Positions 17,144-26,416 of a DNA stretch of 36,069 nt are shown in pieces. The stretch comes from Betaproteobacteria bacterium (GTDB taxonomy: Bacteria; Pseudomonadota; Gammaproteobacteria; Burkholderiales; WYBJ01): NCBI GenBank assembly GCA_009377585.1, contig WHTS01000059.1, forward strand, positions 1-36,069, in the 5' to 3' direction. Numbering within the stretch: the first letter of the stretch is position 1; the number at the start of each line of letters is the position of its first letter. The notes under the pieces are model-generated. The model did no database searches. It saw nothing but the letters and a program-made list of their open reading frames with translations, and was not told where the DNA came from. A program made the position numbers and the translations under genes.

Positions 17144-17481
17144 CGCACCTCCGAGTGTCGATCGAAATGCGGCTGCTGCGGCAATCGTCCAACCGCTGCC
17201 ATGGGATCGGGCAGATCCTTGTTCAGGCGCGCGCAGACGGCCCGGTCCGATTCGGCTCCGCATGGCGGTCCATCGGCTGCGGACGCCGAGATTGCATATA
17301 ACTCGTGCGCCGGCCGACGAGCGCGGCCCGTCGCGTGTACGCCGATCGCTCGAACAAGCGCACGCGAGCGGCACGAGTATTGCGAAGCCTGGGCCCGCTC
17401 GTCAGCGTGGCGTCGCGTTGGATCGAGCTGCAGCCCCCGCTCGAATTCGAGGTCGACGAACGCAATCGTAATGAATAGCCG
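17144..17481. other. 338-bp stretch with probable gene remnants, no intact gene
   Basis: On the minus strand a frame ending ARLNKDLPDPMAAVGRLPQQ... closes with a TGA that overlaps the methylaspartate ammonia-lyase ATG (ATGA), as the 3' end of an upstream operon gene would; its upstream part matches nothing. On the plus strand a 57-codon frame (17305-17478, GTG start) ends SVASRWIELQPPLEFEVDER... three bases before the Bcr/CflA ATG. Both look like residual gene ends in an eroded interval, but neither is identified. Confidence 0.3.
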
Positions 17482-17899
17482 ATGAAGCCGCGCCCCACCC
17501 CGCCCGTGCTCTCCGCATCCGCGCTGGCCATGTTGCTCGCCGCGCTGTCGATGCTGGGACCGTTCTCGGTCGATACCTATCTGCCCGCGTTCCCCGACAT
17601 CGAGGCGTCGCTGCGCGCCACGCCGATCGAAGTACAGCAGTCGCTCACCGCTTACATGTTCGCCTTCGGCTTCATGACGCTGTGGCACGGCGCGCTGCCA
17701 GGCGTTCACGCAGATCATGCTAGCGCCGCTGGTCGCCCGAGTCGTCGCGCCGCTGCTTTCGCCCACGGTCGTCTGGCTCGCCGCGGGCCAGCTCGGCTGC
17801 GCCGTGATCGGTCTGCTGCTATGGCTGACCGGCCACTCGTATCACGCCGCGCAGACGCGCCGCGAGGCCAATGCCTGGGAGACGATCCCGGTCGAATAG
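17482..17899 (+). pseudogene. Bcr/CflA-type drug exporter, reduced to its two ends
   Basis: The first 72 codons (MKPRPTPPVLSASALAMLLA, then LGPFSVDTYLPAFPDIEASL and SLTAYMFAFGFMTLWHGAL) are the N-terminus of a Bcr/CflA-family MFS multidrug exporter, where DTYLPAFP is diagnostic. At 17698 the frame breaks. From 17699 another frame gives QAFTQIMLAPLVARVVAPLL to TGHSYHAAQ..., the last two membrane helices and the C-terminus of the same family. About 265 of roughly 400 residues are missing between them and the join is out of frame. The remnant converges on the phoU-arsC gene with one base between the stop codons. No ribosome site is obvious. Confidence 0.85.
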
Positions 17900-17900
17900 G

Positions 17901-19004
17901 CTAACGAAAGCCCTCGACCAGCTCCCGCAGCCACCGCTCGATTTCGTCGCGCGTGGCGCGGAACGCCGCCTGGATTTCCGCGTCCGTGCCTGCGACCGCG
18001 GCGGGGTCGTCGAGGGGCCAATGGTACTGGCGCAGTCCGCGCGGCGGAACGACGCAGACTTCTTCGGCACAAAGCGTGACGACGGTGTCGAAGTCGCCCC
18101 AGGCCACCTCGGCGAGCGGCTTGGGCTGTTGCGAGGAGATGTCGAGGCCGACTTCCTGCATCGTGCGTACCGCCCATGGATTCACCGCTGCGGCGGGCTC
18201 GGAGCCTGCGCTTGCGATGTGGATTCCGGACGGCAACCGCTTCCTCGCCAACGCTTCGGCCATCTGGCTGCGCGCCGCGTTCTGGCGGCAGAGGAACAGG
18301 ATTCCCCGCGGCATTCGCCGGGCGGAAGGCTCGGTCATGCTGCCGAGATGGCGGACGTCCTTGCCGAGCACCATGAAGATCACCATCTCGGCCAGATTGG
18401 TCGCGTGATCGCCGATCCGCTCCAGGTACTTCGCGATCGACTGCAGCCGGATCGCCCGGTAGATGTTGCGCGTATCCTCCATCATGTAGGTGAGCAGCTC
18501 GCGGAAGATCTGGCCGTAGTAGGCGTCGACCACGCGGTCGCGCTCGACCACGTCGCGGGAGCGATCCACGTCGGCATTGACGAAGGCGTCGAGGGCGTCG
18601 CGGATCATCCCCTGGACGATTTGCGCCATGCGCGGCAGGTCGACGTACTGCTTGAGCGGCGGCTCCATGTTGAGCTCGATCACCCGCTCGCAGATGTTGA
18701 CGCCGATGTCGCCGATGCGCTCCAGGTCGGTGACGAGCTTGAGCGCGAGCGTGATCAGGCGCAGATCCGATGCGACCGGCTGGCGCCGTGCCAGGATGCG
18801 CAGGCACAGCTCGTCGATCTCCACCTCGAGCCGGTTGATCTGATGATCGAACTCGATCGTGCGCTGGGCGACATCGGTATCGCGCTCGACCAGGGCCCGC
18901 ATGCTGTTCGCGATCATTTCCTCGACGCGCGCGCCCATGATCAGGAGCTGATCGTGCAGCCTGTGCAGCTCGGCGTCGTATTCGCGGTCGGTGAGAGTCG
19001 CCAT
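17901..19004 (-). CDS. phoU: PhoU-ArsC fusion: phosphate-signalling regulator joined to arsenate reductase
   Basis: One uninterrupted 367-residue frame. Residues 1-222 are a complete PhoU with the two three-helix repeats and metal motifs DLERIGDIGVNI (93-104) and YLERIGDHATNLAE (193-206). Residues 234-367 are a complete thioredoxin-coupled ArsC of the low-molecular-weight phosphatase fold: catalytic loop C239-x5-R245 (FLCRQNAARSQMAEAL), resolving cysteines C312 and C317 (VVTLCAEEVC) and the acid loop YHWPLDDPA. A methionine at 223 lies at the join but has no ribosome site, so separate translation is unlikely. ATG 19002-19004 starts 1 bp after the phoR stop. PhoU passes PstB status to PhoR; ArsC reduces arsenate, a phosphate mimic. 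Could be a natural fusion or a stop-codon loss. Confidence 0.9.
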   Translation of the reverse strand: MATLTDREYDAELHRLHDQLLIMGARVEEMIANSMRALVERDTDVAQRTIEFDHQINRLEVEIDELCLRILARRQPVASDLRLITLALKLVTDLERIGDIGVNICERVIELNMEPPLKQYVDLPRMAQIVQGMIRDALDAFVNADVDRSRDVVERDRVVDAYYGQIFRELLTYMMEDTRNIYRAIRLQSIAKYLERIGDHATNLAEMVIFMVLGKDVRHLGSMTEPSARRMPRGILFLCRQNAARSQMAEALARKRLPSGIHIASAGSEPAAAVNPWAVRTMQEVGLDISSQQPKPLAEVAWGDFDTVVTLCAEEVCVVPPRGLRQYHWPLDDPAAVAGTDAEIQAAFRATRDEIERWLRELVEGFR

Positions 19005-19005
19005 G

Positions 19006-20838
19006 TCAGGCTCCGGCAAGAAGGGTGAAGTAAAACGTGGAACCGGCGCCGACGCGGCTTTCGACCGCAACCGTCCCGCCCATCGCTTCGACCAGGTGCT
19101 TCACGATCGCCAGCCCGAGACCCGTGCCGCCGAGCTCGCGCGAGCGTCCCGGGTCGACCCGATAGAAGCGCTCGAAGATTCGCTCCAGGTGCGGCGGGGC
19201 GATGCCCGGCCCGTCGTCGGCGACCGAGATGCGCACGCGCCCGTTCTCGCGTGCTGCGCCGACGCGCACCGTCGCCCCTTCGGCGCAGTATTTCAGCGCA
19301 TTGTCGATGAGGTTGCCGAGGACGTGCTCGAGCGCCCTGCGATCGGCACGAACGGCCGGCATGCCGGATGCGCAGCCGAGCGCGATGCGTTTCATTTCCG
19401 CACGGGGCAGGTGGTGCGCCACGACGCGCTCGGCCACCGCGTCCAGCTCGAGCGCTTCCAGCTCGAGCTGAACCTCGCGCGATTCGATGCGCGAAAGCTC
19501 CAGCATGTCGTCGACCAGGTTCTGCAGCCGCTCGGCGTTGCGCACGATGAGATCGATGAAGCGCTTGGCGCCGTCCGGATCGTCGTGGGCGCTCTCGAGC
19601 GTTTCGGCCGCCGCGCGAATGGACGTGAGCGGGCTGCGCAGCTCGTGGGAGGCATTGGCGACGAAGTCGCGGCGCACCGACTCGAGCCTGCGCAGCTCGG
19701 TGAGATCGACCAGGACGGCGAGGACGCTCCCGGGAGCGTCCTCCAGCGCGCGGGCGCGCATGAGCAGGCGCCGCGGCATGAGCCCCCCCAGTTCCAACTC
19801 CATCTCGGCGGGGGCGCCCTCGCGGGCGCGGCCGAGCGTTTCGCTCAGGTTCGCGTTGCGAATGACGTGCAGCACGTTCTTGCCGGCCGGGTCGCCCGAC
19901 ACCAGCAGCATGGCCTTCAATGCCGTATTCATGAGCACGATGCGTCCGTCGGGTCCCACGACCAGAACGCCCTCGGCCATGCTGGCCAGAATTCCGTCGA
20001 GCAGGTCCCGCTCGGCGCGCAGCTCCTCCAGCGTGCGCGACAGGTTGCCGGCAAGCTGATCGAGCGCGTGTCCGAGCGCGGCCACCTCGTCGTGGCCGGG
20101 AATGCGCGTGCGGAGCGACAGATTGCCCACCGCCATCCCCCGCGCCGCGGCGGTGAGCTGGCGCACGTTTCGAGACACCAGCTGGGCGGCGAACCAGGAA
20201 AGCACGGCGGCCACCACGAGCGCGACCAGCGCTGCCGCGGCGAGGGTCATGCGCAGCTCGCCGATCAGCAGGTCGATCCGGTCCAACGGAACCGCGATGC
20301 GCGCCGCGCCGACGATGTTGCCCTGATCCGTGATCGGAACGGCCACGTACATGAGCCGCTCCCTCACGGTGCTGCTCAGGCGCGTGCCTGAGCCCTCGCG
20401 CGCCGCCAGTGCCCGGGCAATCTCGGGCCGTGCAGCGTGGTTGTCGAGCCGTGCGAGCTCTTCCGCCGCCACTCCCGAATCGCCTACGACGGTGCCGTCG
20501 CGCCTCACCAGCGTCACCCGCCCGCGCGCCGTCGCGCCCAGGTGATCGGCCAGCCGGTCGAACGCGCGCACATCGTCCGATGCCGACGCGATGCCCGACG
20601 CGCGCTCGGCAACCAGGCGCGCGCGCACCAGGAGCTCGTCGCGAATGCTCTCGAGCAGCTGCGCCTCGAGCGCGCGGGTGAGATAGATCTCCGAAGCAGC
20701 CAGCGAGACGCCGATCAGGACGATCGATGCGACGAACAGCTTGGAGCGGATTCCGAGCCGCCTCCCGCCGCTCGGCCCCGACCCTTCCGCCGCAGACGGA
20801 ACTCGGATTTCGCCGGCGCCCTGCATGCGTACACTCAC
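19006..20838 (-). CDS. phoR: phosphate regulon sensor histidine kinase PhoR
   Basis: A 610-residue membrane kinase that phosphorylates PhoB when phosphate is scarce. Order: N-terminal helix (33-52), a periplasmic sensor region (about 55-190), a second helix (197-218), HAMP (about 219-270), PAS (about 278-380), HisKA with phosphoacceptor H398 ([16 protein letters not shown]), and HATPase with N box ([10 protein letters not shown]) and G boxes ([24 protein letters not shown]). It is longer than E. coli PhoR (431) because of the large periplasmic loop, as in many betaproteobacteria and Gram-positives. The start is a GTG at 20836-20838, 4 nt after GGAGG; ATG 20824-20826 is an alternative. It follows phoB by 16 bp and precedes phoU by 1 bp. 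Confidence 0.92.
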   Translation of the reverse strand: MSVRMQGAGEIRVPSAAEGSGPSGGRRLGIRSKLFVASIVLIGVSLAASEIYLTRALEAQLLESIRDELLVRARLVAERASGIASASDDVRAFDRLADHLGATARGRVTLVRRDGTVVGDSGVAAEELARLDNHAARPEIARALAAREGSGTRLSSTVRERLMYVAVPITDQGNIVGAARIAVPLDRIDLLIGELRMTLAAAALVALVVAAVLSWFAAQLVSRNVRQLTAAARGMAVGNLSLRTRIPGHDEVAALGHALDQLAGNLSRTLEELRAERDLLDGILASMAEGVLVVGPDGRIVLMNTALKAMLLVSGDPAGKNVLHVIRNANLSETLGRAREGAPAEMELELGGLMPRRLLMRARALEDAPGSVLAVLVDLTELRRLESVRRDFVANASHELRSPLTSIRAAAETLESAHDDPDGAKRFIDLIVRNAERLQNLVDDMLELSRIESREVQLELEALELDAVAERVVAHHLPRAEMKRIALGCASGMPAVRADRRALEHVLGNLIDNALKYCAEGATVRVGAARENGRVRISVADDGPGIAPPHLERIFERFYRVDPGRSRELGGTGLGLAIVKHLVEAMGGTVAVESRVGAGSTFYFTLLAGA

Positions 20839-20854
20839 GCCGCCTCCGGGAAGC

Positions 20855-21541
20855 TCATGCCGCCCGCGCGAAACGGTAGCCGGCGCTTCGCACCGTCTCG
20901 ATCAGTCGGTCGTGGCCGCTCGGCTCGAGCGCCTTGCGCAGGCGCCGGATGTGCACGTCCACGGTTCGCTCTTCGAGAAACACGTGATCGCCCCAGATGT
21001 AATCGAGCAACTGAGCGCGCGAATAGACGCGATCCGGGTGCGTCATGAAGAAATGCAGCAGGCGGAATTCCGTGGGGCCAAGCGCGACCGGCTGGTTGCC
21101 CGCGCTCACCCGCCGGCTCGCCGGCTCGATTCGCAGCCCTTGCGCCTCTACCGCGTCGTCGGTCGTCTGTGGCGCGCGGCGCCGGAGCACCGCCTTGATG
21201 CGCGCGTTGAGCTCACGCGGACTGAACGGCTTGGTCATGTAGTCGTCGGCACCGAGCTCCAGGCCCGTGAGCTTGTCTTCCTCCGCGCCGCGGGCAGTCA
21301 GCATGATGAGCGGAATGTCCGCGGTGCGCCGATTGCCCCGCAGCGTGCGCGCGAGCTCGATGCCGCTCATCGACGGCAGCATCCAGTCGATCAGCACCAG
21401 GTCGGGCAGCGACTGGTTGACCGTTCCGAGGGCGGCTTCGGCGCTGGTCACGCCCAGCGTGCGGTGTCCGGCACGCTTCAGGTTGTAGGCGACCAGTTCC
21501 TGGATATCGGGATCGTCCTCGACGATCAGAATGGTCGCCAT
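20855..21541 (-). CDS. phoB: phosphate regulon response regulator PhoB
   Basis: A 228-residue OmpR/PhoB-type regulator. Receiver: E8-D9-D10 (ILIVEDDPDI), phosphoacceptor D52 (LIDWMLPSMSG), T82 (LTARG) and K104 (MTKPFSP). Winged helix (about 125-228): FRLLHFFMTHPDRVYSRAQL, then YIWGDHVFLEERTVDVHIRR, SAGYRFARAA. The chosen ATG 21539-21541 (MATILIVEDD) gives the E. coli length and follows GGAG by 6 nt; an ATG four codons upstream is also possible. It lies 58 bp downstream of pstB and probably belongs to the pst transcript, so PhoB would amplify its own expression. Confidence 0.94.
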   Translation of the reverse strand: MATILIVEDDPDIQELVAYNLKRAGHRTLGVTSAEAALGTVNQSLPDLVLIDWMLPSMSGIELARTLRGNRRTADIPLIMLTARGAEEDKLTGLELGADDYMTKPFSPRELNARIKAVLRRRAPQTTDDAVEAQGLRIEPASRRVSAGNQPVALGPTEFRLLHFFMTHPDRVYSRAQLLDYIWGDHVFLEERTVDVHIRRLRKALEPSGHDRLIETVRSAGYRFARAA

Positions 21542-21599
21542 TTCGGACTCCATCGCGGCGGCTCCGGCAGAAGGGCACAACCGCTGTTCGCTGCATGCA

Positions 21600-22424
21600 T
21601 TATCCGAAGCGCCCCGTGATGTAGTCCTCGGTCTCGCGCTTCGATGGCTTGATGAAGATCTTTTCGGTCTCGTCCATCTCCACCAGCTCGCCCAGGTACA
21701 TGTACGCCGTGTACTCCGAGACCCGGGCCGCCTGCTGCATATTATGCGTGACGATCAGGATGGTTACCCTGGAGCGCAGCTCCGCGATCAGCTGCTCGAT
21801 GCTCGCCGTGGCGATGGGATCCAGCGCCGAAGTCGGCTCGTCGAACAGCAGGATCTCGGGGTCGGTGGCCAGTGCGCGCGCGATGCACATTCGCTGCTGC
21901 TGGCCGCCCGACAGGTTGAATGCCAGGTTCTGCAGCCGGTCCTTCACCTCCTCCCAGAGCGCTGCGCTGCGCAGCGCCTCCTCGACCTTGTCGTCGATAA
22001 CCGAGCGGCTGCGCTCCCCGCGCACGCGCAGCCCGTAGGCCACGTTCTCGTAGATCGACTTCGGGAACGGATTGGGCTTCTGGAACACCATGCTGATTCG
22101 CATCCGGACCTCGATCGGGTCGACCTCGCGGCTCAGTATGTTGGTGTTGTCCGGGTACAGGACGATCGATCCGTCGTAGCGGTTGCCCGGATAGAGATCG
22201 TGCATGCGGTTGAAGCAGCGCAGCAGCGTCGACTTGCCGCAGCCGGAAGGTCCGATCAGCGCGGTGACCTTCTTCTCGTAGAGCGCGAGATCGATCGCCT
22301 TCAGTGCATGGAACGACCCGTAGAAGAAATCCAAGCCCTGAACTTGCGCCTTGGCCGCGAGCCCTCTCTCCGGAGCCGGCGTCGGCTGCGGAGCAACGGA
22401 AGTCGCGCGCGTTACCGTTACCAT
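21600..22424 (-). CDS. pstB: phosphate ABC transporter ATPase PstB
   Basis: A 274-residue ATPase driving phosphate import. Walker [11 protein letters not shown]-loop [20 protein letters not shown], signature [16 protein letters not shown], Walker [14 protein letters not shown] and switch H ([20 protein letters not shown]) are all intact; the end ([13 protein letters not shown]) is standard. A 30-residue Pro/Ala-rich N-terminal extension precedes the usual start. ATG 22422-22424 overlaps the pstA stop by 7 nt, giving coupled translation with the permease. Confidence 0.96.
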   Translation of the reverse strand: MVTVTRATSVAPQPTPAPERGLAAKAQVQGLDFFYGSFHALKAIDLALYEKKVTALIGPSGCGKSTLLRCFNRMHDLYPGNRYDGSIVLYPDNTNILSREVDPIEVRMRISMVFQKPNPFPKSIYENVAYGLRVRGERSRSVIDDKVEEALRSAALWEEVKDRLQNLAFNLSGGQQQRMCIARALATDPEILLFDEPTSALDPIATASIEQLIAELRSRVTILIVTHNMQQAARVSEYTAYMYLGELVEMDETEKIFIKPSKRETEDYITGRFG

Positions 22425-23341
22425 TTGATCTTCTTCCTGATCTGATACCGCAGGTAGATGGCAAAACCGTTCATCAGCAAGGTCATCGCGATCAGCACCA
22501 CGCCGGCGGCGGCGGCGTTGCTCAGGAAAGCGCTGTCCGGTCTCGAGACCCAGTTGAACATCTGGATCGGCAGCACCGTGAACGGCGCCAGCAGCCAGTC
22601 GAACAACCCGGCAGGCGGATCGCCGGTGAAAGGCAGCGACGGCAGGAACGCGATGAAGGTGAGCGCGCCAATCGTGATGATCGGCGCCGTTTCTCCGATA
22701 GCGCGCGACATCCCGATGATGACCCCCGTCAGGATGCCGCCTCGGGAATACGGTACGAGGTGTCCGGAAATCATCTGCCAGCGTGTCGCGCCAAGCGCGT
22801 AGGCCGCCTCGCGGATGTTGCTCGGCACCGCGCGCAATGCTTCGCGCGTCGCCACGATGACAATAGGCAGGATCAGCAGCGCCAGGGTGAGTCCGGCCGA
22901 AAGAATGCTCTGCCCGAACCCCAGGGCGTAAACGAACAGGCCCAGCGCGAGCAGGCCATAGACGATCGAGGGTACGCCCGCGAGATTGGTGACGTTGATC
23001 TCGATGAGATCGGTGAGCAGGTTCTTCTTCTTCGCGTACTCCTCGAGATAGATCGCGGCCCCGACGCCGAGCGGAACGGCGGAGAACATGGTGACGAGCA
23101 TCACCAGCGCGCTCCCCACCCATGAGGAAAGTATGCCGGCCGCGGTCGCCCGGCGTGACGGGAACGAGGTGAAGAATTCCGGCCTCAGCCGTACCCATCC
23201 GTCGACCAGAAGATCCAGGAACGCCGCGAGCAGCATGATCACGGCAATCATCGTGCAGAACAGGCCGAGCCACGCGAACAGGTGATCGTTGAGCTTATGG
23301 CGCGCGATCAGCGCGCGCATCTCCGCCATGCGCGGATCCAT
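22418..23341 (-). CDS. pstA: phosphate ABC transporter permease PstA
   Basis: A 307-residue inner-membrane permease with six or more hydrophobic segments. The cytoplasmic coupling loop [20 protein letters not shown] (EAA motif) and the following [20 protein letters not shown] are diagnostic for PstA. ATG 23339-23341 shares a base with the pstC stop (TGATG). The C-terminus ([12 protein letters not shown]) is cytoplasmic and basic. PstA pairs with PstC to form the channel. Confidence 0.95.
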   Translation of the reverse strand: MDPRMAEMRALIARHKLNDHLFAWLGLFCTMIAVIMLLAAFLDLLVDGWVRLRPEFFTSFPSRRATAAGILSSWVGSALVMLVTMFSAVPLGVGAAIYLEEYAKKKNLLTDLIEINVTNLAGVPSIVYGLLALGLFVYALGFGQSILSAGLTLALLILPIVIVATREALRAVPSNIREAAYALGATRWQMISGHLVPYSRGGILTGVIIGMSRAIGETAPIITIGALTFIAFLPSLPFTGDPPAGLFDWLLAPFTVLPIQMFNWVSRPDSAFLSNAAAAGVVLIAMTLLMNGFAIYLRYQIRKKIKW

Positions 23342-24291
23342 CAATACACCTCGCGGAAGCGACGGCGCAGGGCATGGCCGACGACGTTGAAGCCGAGCGT
23401 CATCAGCACGAGCACGAGGCCCGCCGCGAAGATGCTCTGATAGCCGATGCTGCCGTGCGGCAGGTCGCCGAGGGCGACCTGAACGATATAGGCCGTGATC
23501 GTCGCCGCCGGCTCCAGCGGGTTGAACGTGAAGGTCGGCTGCAGCCCCGCGGCGATGGCCACCACCATCGTCTCGCCGATCGCGCGCGAGATGGCCAGTA
23601 TGTAAGCCGCGACGATGCCCGAGGTCGCGGCCGGCGTGATGACGCGCACTGCCGTCTGGAATCGCGTCGCGCCCATGGCGTACGAACCTTCCCGCATCGC
23701 CATCGGAACGGCGCGCATCGCATCCTCGGCCACCGAGCTGATGTACGGAATGATGAAGATGCCGATGACGATGCCGGCGGCGAGCATGTTGAACCCCGGC
23801 AGATCCGGGTAGAGCTTCTGCAGCATCGGGGTGACGAACAGCAGGGCGAAATAGCCGAAGACCACGGTCGGGACGGCTTCCAGCAACTCCAGAAACGGCT
23901 TGACCACCTCCCGCAGCGCGTGCGGCGCAAACTCGCTCAGATACAGCGCAACGATCGTCCCCATCGGGATCGCGATCGAAAGCGCGACGAAGGCGACCGT
24001 GAGCGTGCCGGAAACCAGCGGCAGTATGCCGTAGTGGGCGTCCGCGAACAGCGGAGTCCACTGCGTGTCGGTGAGAAAGTCGACGAGGGAGACGTGCTCG
24101 AAAAAGCCGATCGACTCGTACACCAGGATGCACACGATGGCGATGGTCGTGGCGACGGCTGACAGACCCGCAAGAAGCAGCAGGGTCTCGATGACCCGCT
24201 CCTTGAGGTGGCGAGTCGCTTTGTGCCGGAGTCGGGGCGAGATCACCCTGGCGGACGGAGGAAGGTCGGCGTACGTTATCGCGGGTGGCAT
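23341..24291 (-). CDS. pstC: phosphate ABC transporter permease PstC
   Basis: A 316-residue inner-membrane permease: a cytoplasmic N-terminus, a first helix near 35-58, a periplasmic loop with SLVDFLTDTQWTPLFADAHY, then five helices. The coupling loop reads REGSYAMGATRFQTAVRVIT and is followed by AAYILAISRAIGETMVVAIA, typical of PstC. The stop overlaps the pstA start by one base. About 137 bp, including a strong hairpin, separate it from pstS, a common arrangement that lets pstS be expressed above the permeases. Confidence 0.95.
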   Translation of the reverse strand: MPPAITYADLPPSARVISPRLRHKATRHLKERVIETLLLLAGLSAVATTIAIVCILVYESIGFFEHVSLVDFLTDTQWTPLFADAHYGILPLVSGTLTVAFVALSIAIPMGTIVALYLSEFAPHALREVVKPFLELLEAVPTVVFGYFALLFVTPMLQKLYPDLPGFNMLAAGIVIGIFIIPYISSVAEDAMRAVPMAMREGSYAMGATRFQTAVRVITPAATSGIVAAYILAISRAIGETMVVAIAAGLQPTFTFNPLEPAATITAYIVQVALGDLPHGSIGYQSIFAAGLVLVLMTLGFNVVGHALRRRFREVY

Positions 24292-24367
24292 GACGTTCGA
24301 GACTTGTGCGATTCTACTTGGTTACAGGCGCTCTTCGTGCACGAATTGCGCGAATTCGGGATAGTCG

Positions 24368-24389
24368 AAGGGGGCGCGAACGCCCCCTT
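24368..24389 (-). terminator. UUCG-loop hairpin between pstS and pstC
   Basis: A perfect 9-bp stem (AAGGGGGCG / CGCCCCCTT) closed on the minus strand by the very stable tetraloop TTCG, 39 bp after the pstS stop. There is no T-run on the minus-strand side, so it is more likely a 3' mRNA stabiliser or partial attenuator that favours pstS over pstCAB than a full terminator. Confidence 0.6.
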
Positions 24390-24428
24390 TGTCCAAGCGC
24401 TGTGGAAACGCGCGGGCTGCGGCTGCCG

Positions 24429-25433
<1,005 letters not shown>

Positions 25434-25487
25434 TCCATCTCCAATGGTTTCGTTGCCCTGTTCCCGCACTGGAGATTATTGTGGGGA

Positions 25488-25506
25488 TATTGCAGACGTG
25501 TGACAT
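25488..25506 (-). promoter_or_regulatory. candidate Pho box with -10 element upstream of pstS
   Basis: On the minus strand ATGTCACACGTCTGCAATA contains two half-sites (TGTCAC and TGCAAT) starting 11 bp apart, as PhoB requires (consensus CTGTCATAnAnCTGTCAY). The second half-site is weak. AATAAT (25474-25479) follows about 10 bp later and could be the -10 element, the spacing expected for PhoB-activated promoters. Confidence 0.5.
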
Positions 25507-25551
25507 CGCTCCGGCCATGATCACGGCTTCGCGGGCCGGACCCCGCGTTCT

Positions 25552-25580
25552 GCGGGCGCCCGGGTGAGGGCGGCGCCCGC
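25552..25580. terminator. GC-rich stem-loop downstream of the aquaporin gene
   Basis: A perfect 9-bp stem GCGGGCGCC / GGCGCCCGC with an 11-nt loop lies 20 bp after the aquaporin stop. No T-run follows on the minus strand, so termination is uncertain; it may simply separate the gene from the divergently spaced pst promoter region. Confidence 0.4.
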
Positions 25581-25600
25581 AATCCCTTGCAAGCAGCTCG

Positions 25601-26083
25601 CTACGGCGTCGCGGTTTCCGTGCGCCCGGTGACCGGCGGCTGCAGCCGCTCGCCCTCGAGCAAGGCCTTGAAGGTAAACCCAGCGATCGCGGCGCCGATG
25701 ATGGGCGCGATCCAGAACAGCCACAGCTGCTGCAGCGCCCAGCCGCCGGCGAGGCTGAAGTCCGCCTTGCCGCTCGCGATGAGGTAGAGCACGCCGGCGC
25801 CCACGATGCCGCCGAGCACCTGAACGATGATGTAGGGCAGCAGCTGACCCGCCGGAAAGCGGCCGCCAGCCCACAGTCCCACCGACACGGCGGGATTGAA
25901 GTGCCCGCCCGAGATCGGGCCGAGCGCGTAGACACCGGTGAGCACGGTGAGCCCGAACGCCAGCGACACGCCCAGCAATCCGATGCCGACTTCCGGAAAT
26001 GCAGCCGCAAGCACGGCGCTGCCGCAACCACCCAGGACGAGCCAAAAGGTACCAATGAACTCCGCCAACAGTTTCGCACGCAT
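25601..26083 (-). pseudogene. aqpZ: aquaporin Z with in-frame loss of helices 4-5 and second NPA motif
   Basis: The first 112 codons match AqpZ closely ([40 protein letters not shown] with the first NPA motif, [17 protein letters not shown]). The protein then jumps directly to the last helix, [20 protein letters not shown]. In full-length AqpZ (about 231 residues) some 85 residues separate these points, including two membrane helices and the second NPA motif (NPARS) that completes the water pore. The join is at about 25740-25750 and is in frame, so a 160-residue protein could be made but cannot form a normal pore. The start (ATG 26081-26083) has a good ribosome site, GGAGG at 6 nt. Confidence 0.85.
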
Positions 26084-26416
26084 CGGTGTCCTCCGTTGTT
26101 AGTCGTATTCAGGTTCTGCCGTTACGCTCCGTCGCTACAATCGCCAGCAAGTTGACCGGACGCCGCCCGTTGGCCGGGCGGCGTCCGCTATGATGCCGGA
26201 TTCCTCCATGCCAGTGCATTGGCCCAAGAGGCACTTGCGGCCGCGTACGGGAGGGTCCACTTCGCCCCGACGGGGATTTTTCGCTAACCTAGCTGTTGTC
26301 CGTGGAGCGGCGCGCGCTCGGCCCGCCGCATTGAAGCAGGCAGGCACGCGGATACCAATCATGCGTTCAAATGTTGATATGTTCATCGTAAGCCACGAAA
26401 TCACCAGGGAGGTTGA
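26084..26416. other. 333-bp intergenic region with a 13-bp perfect palindrome
   Basis: This separates the divergent aquaporin remnant and the Bug gene. A perfect inverted repeat, 13-bp arms CGGACGCCGCCCG / CGGGCGGCGTCCG with loop TTGGC, lies at 26157-26187. Without a T-run on either side, it may be an operator or a remnant of a bidirectional terminator from a lost gene. A 77-codon plus-strand frame beginning at 26190 lacks a ribosome site and homology and is not called. The ribosome site of the next gene is AGGGAGG at 26407-26413. Confidence 0.45.

Noticed and set aside
18336-18338. Separate arsC gene starting at the internal ATG after PhoU
   Set aside because: No ribosome site precedes it and there is no stop between the PhoU and ArsC parts, so a fused product is the simpler reading.
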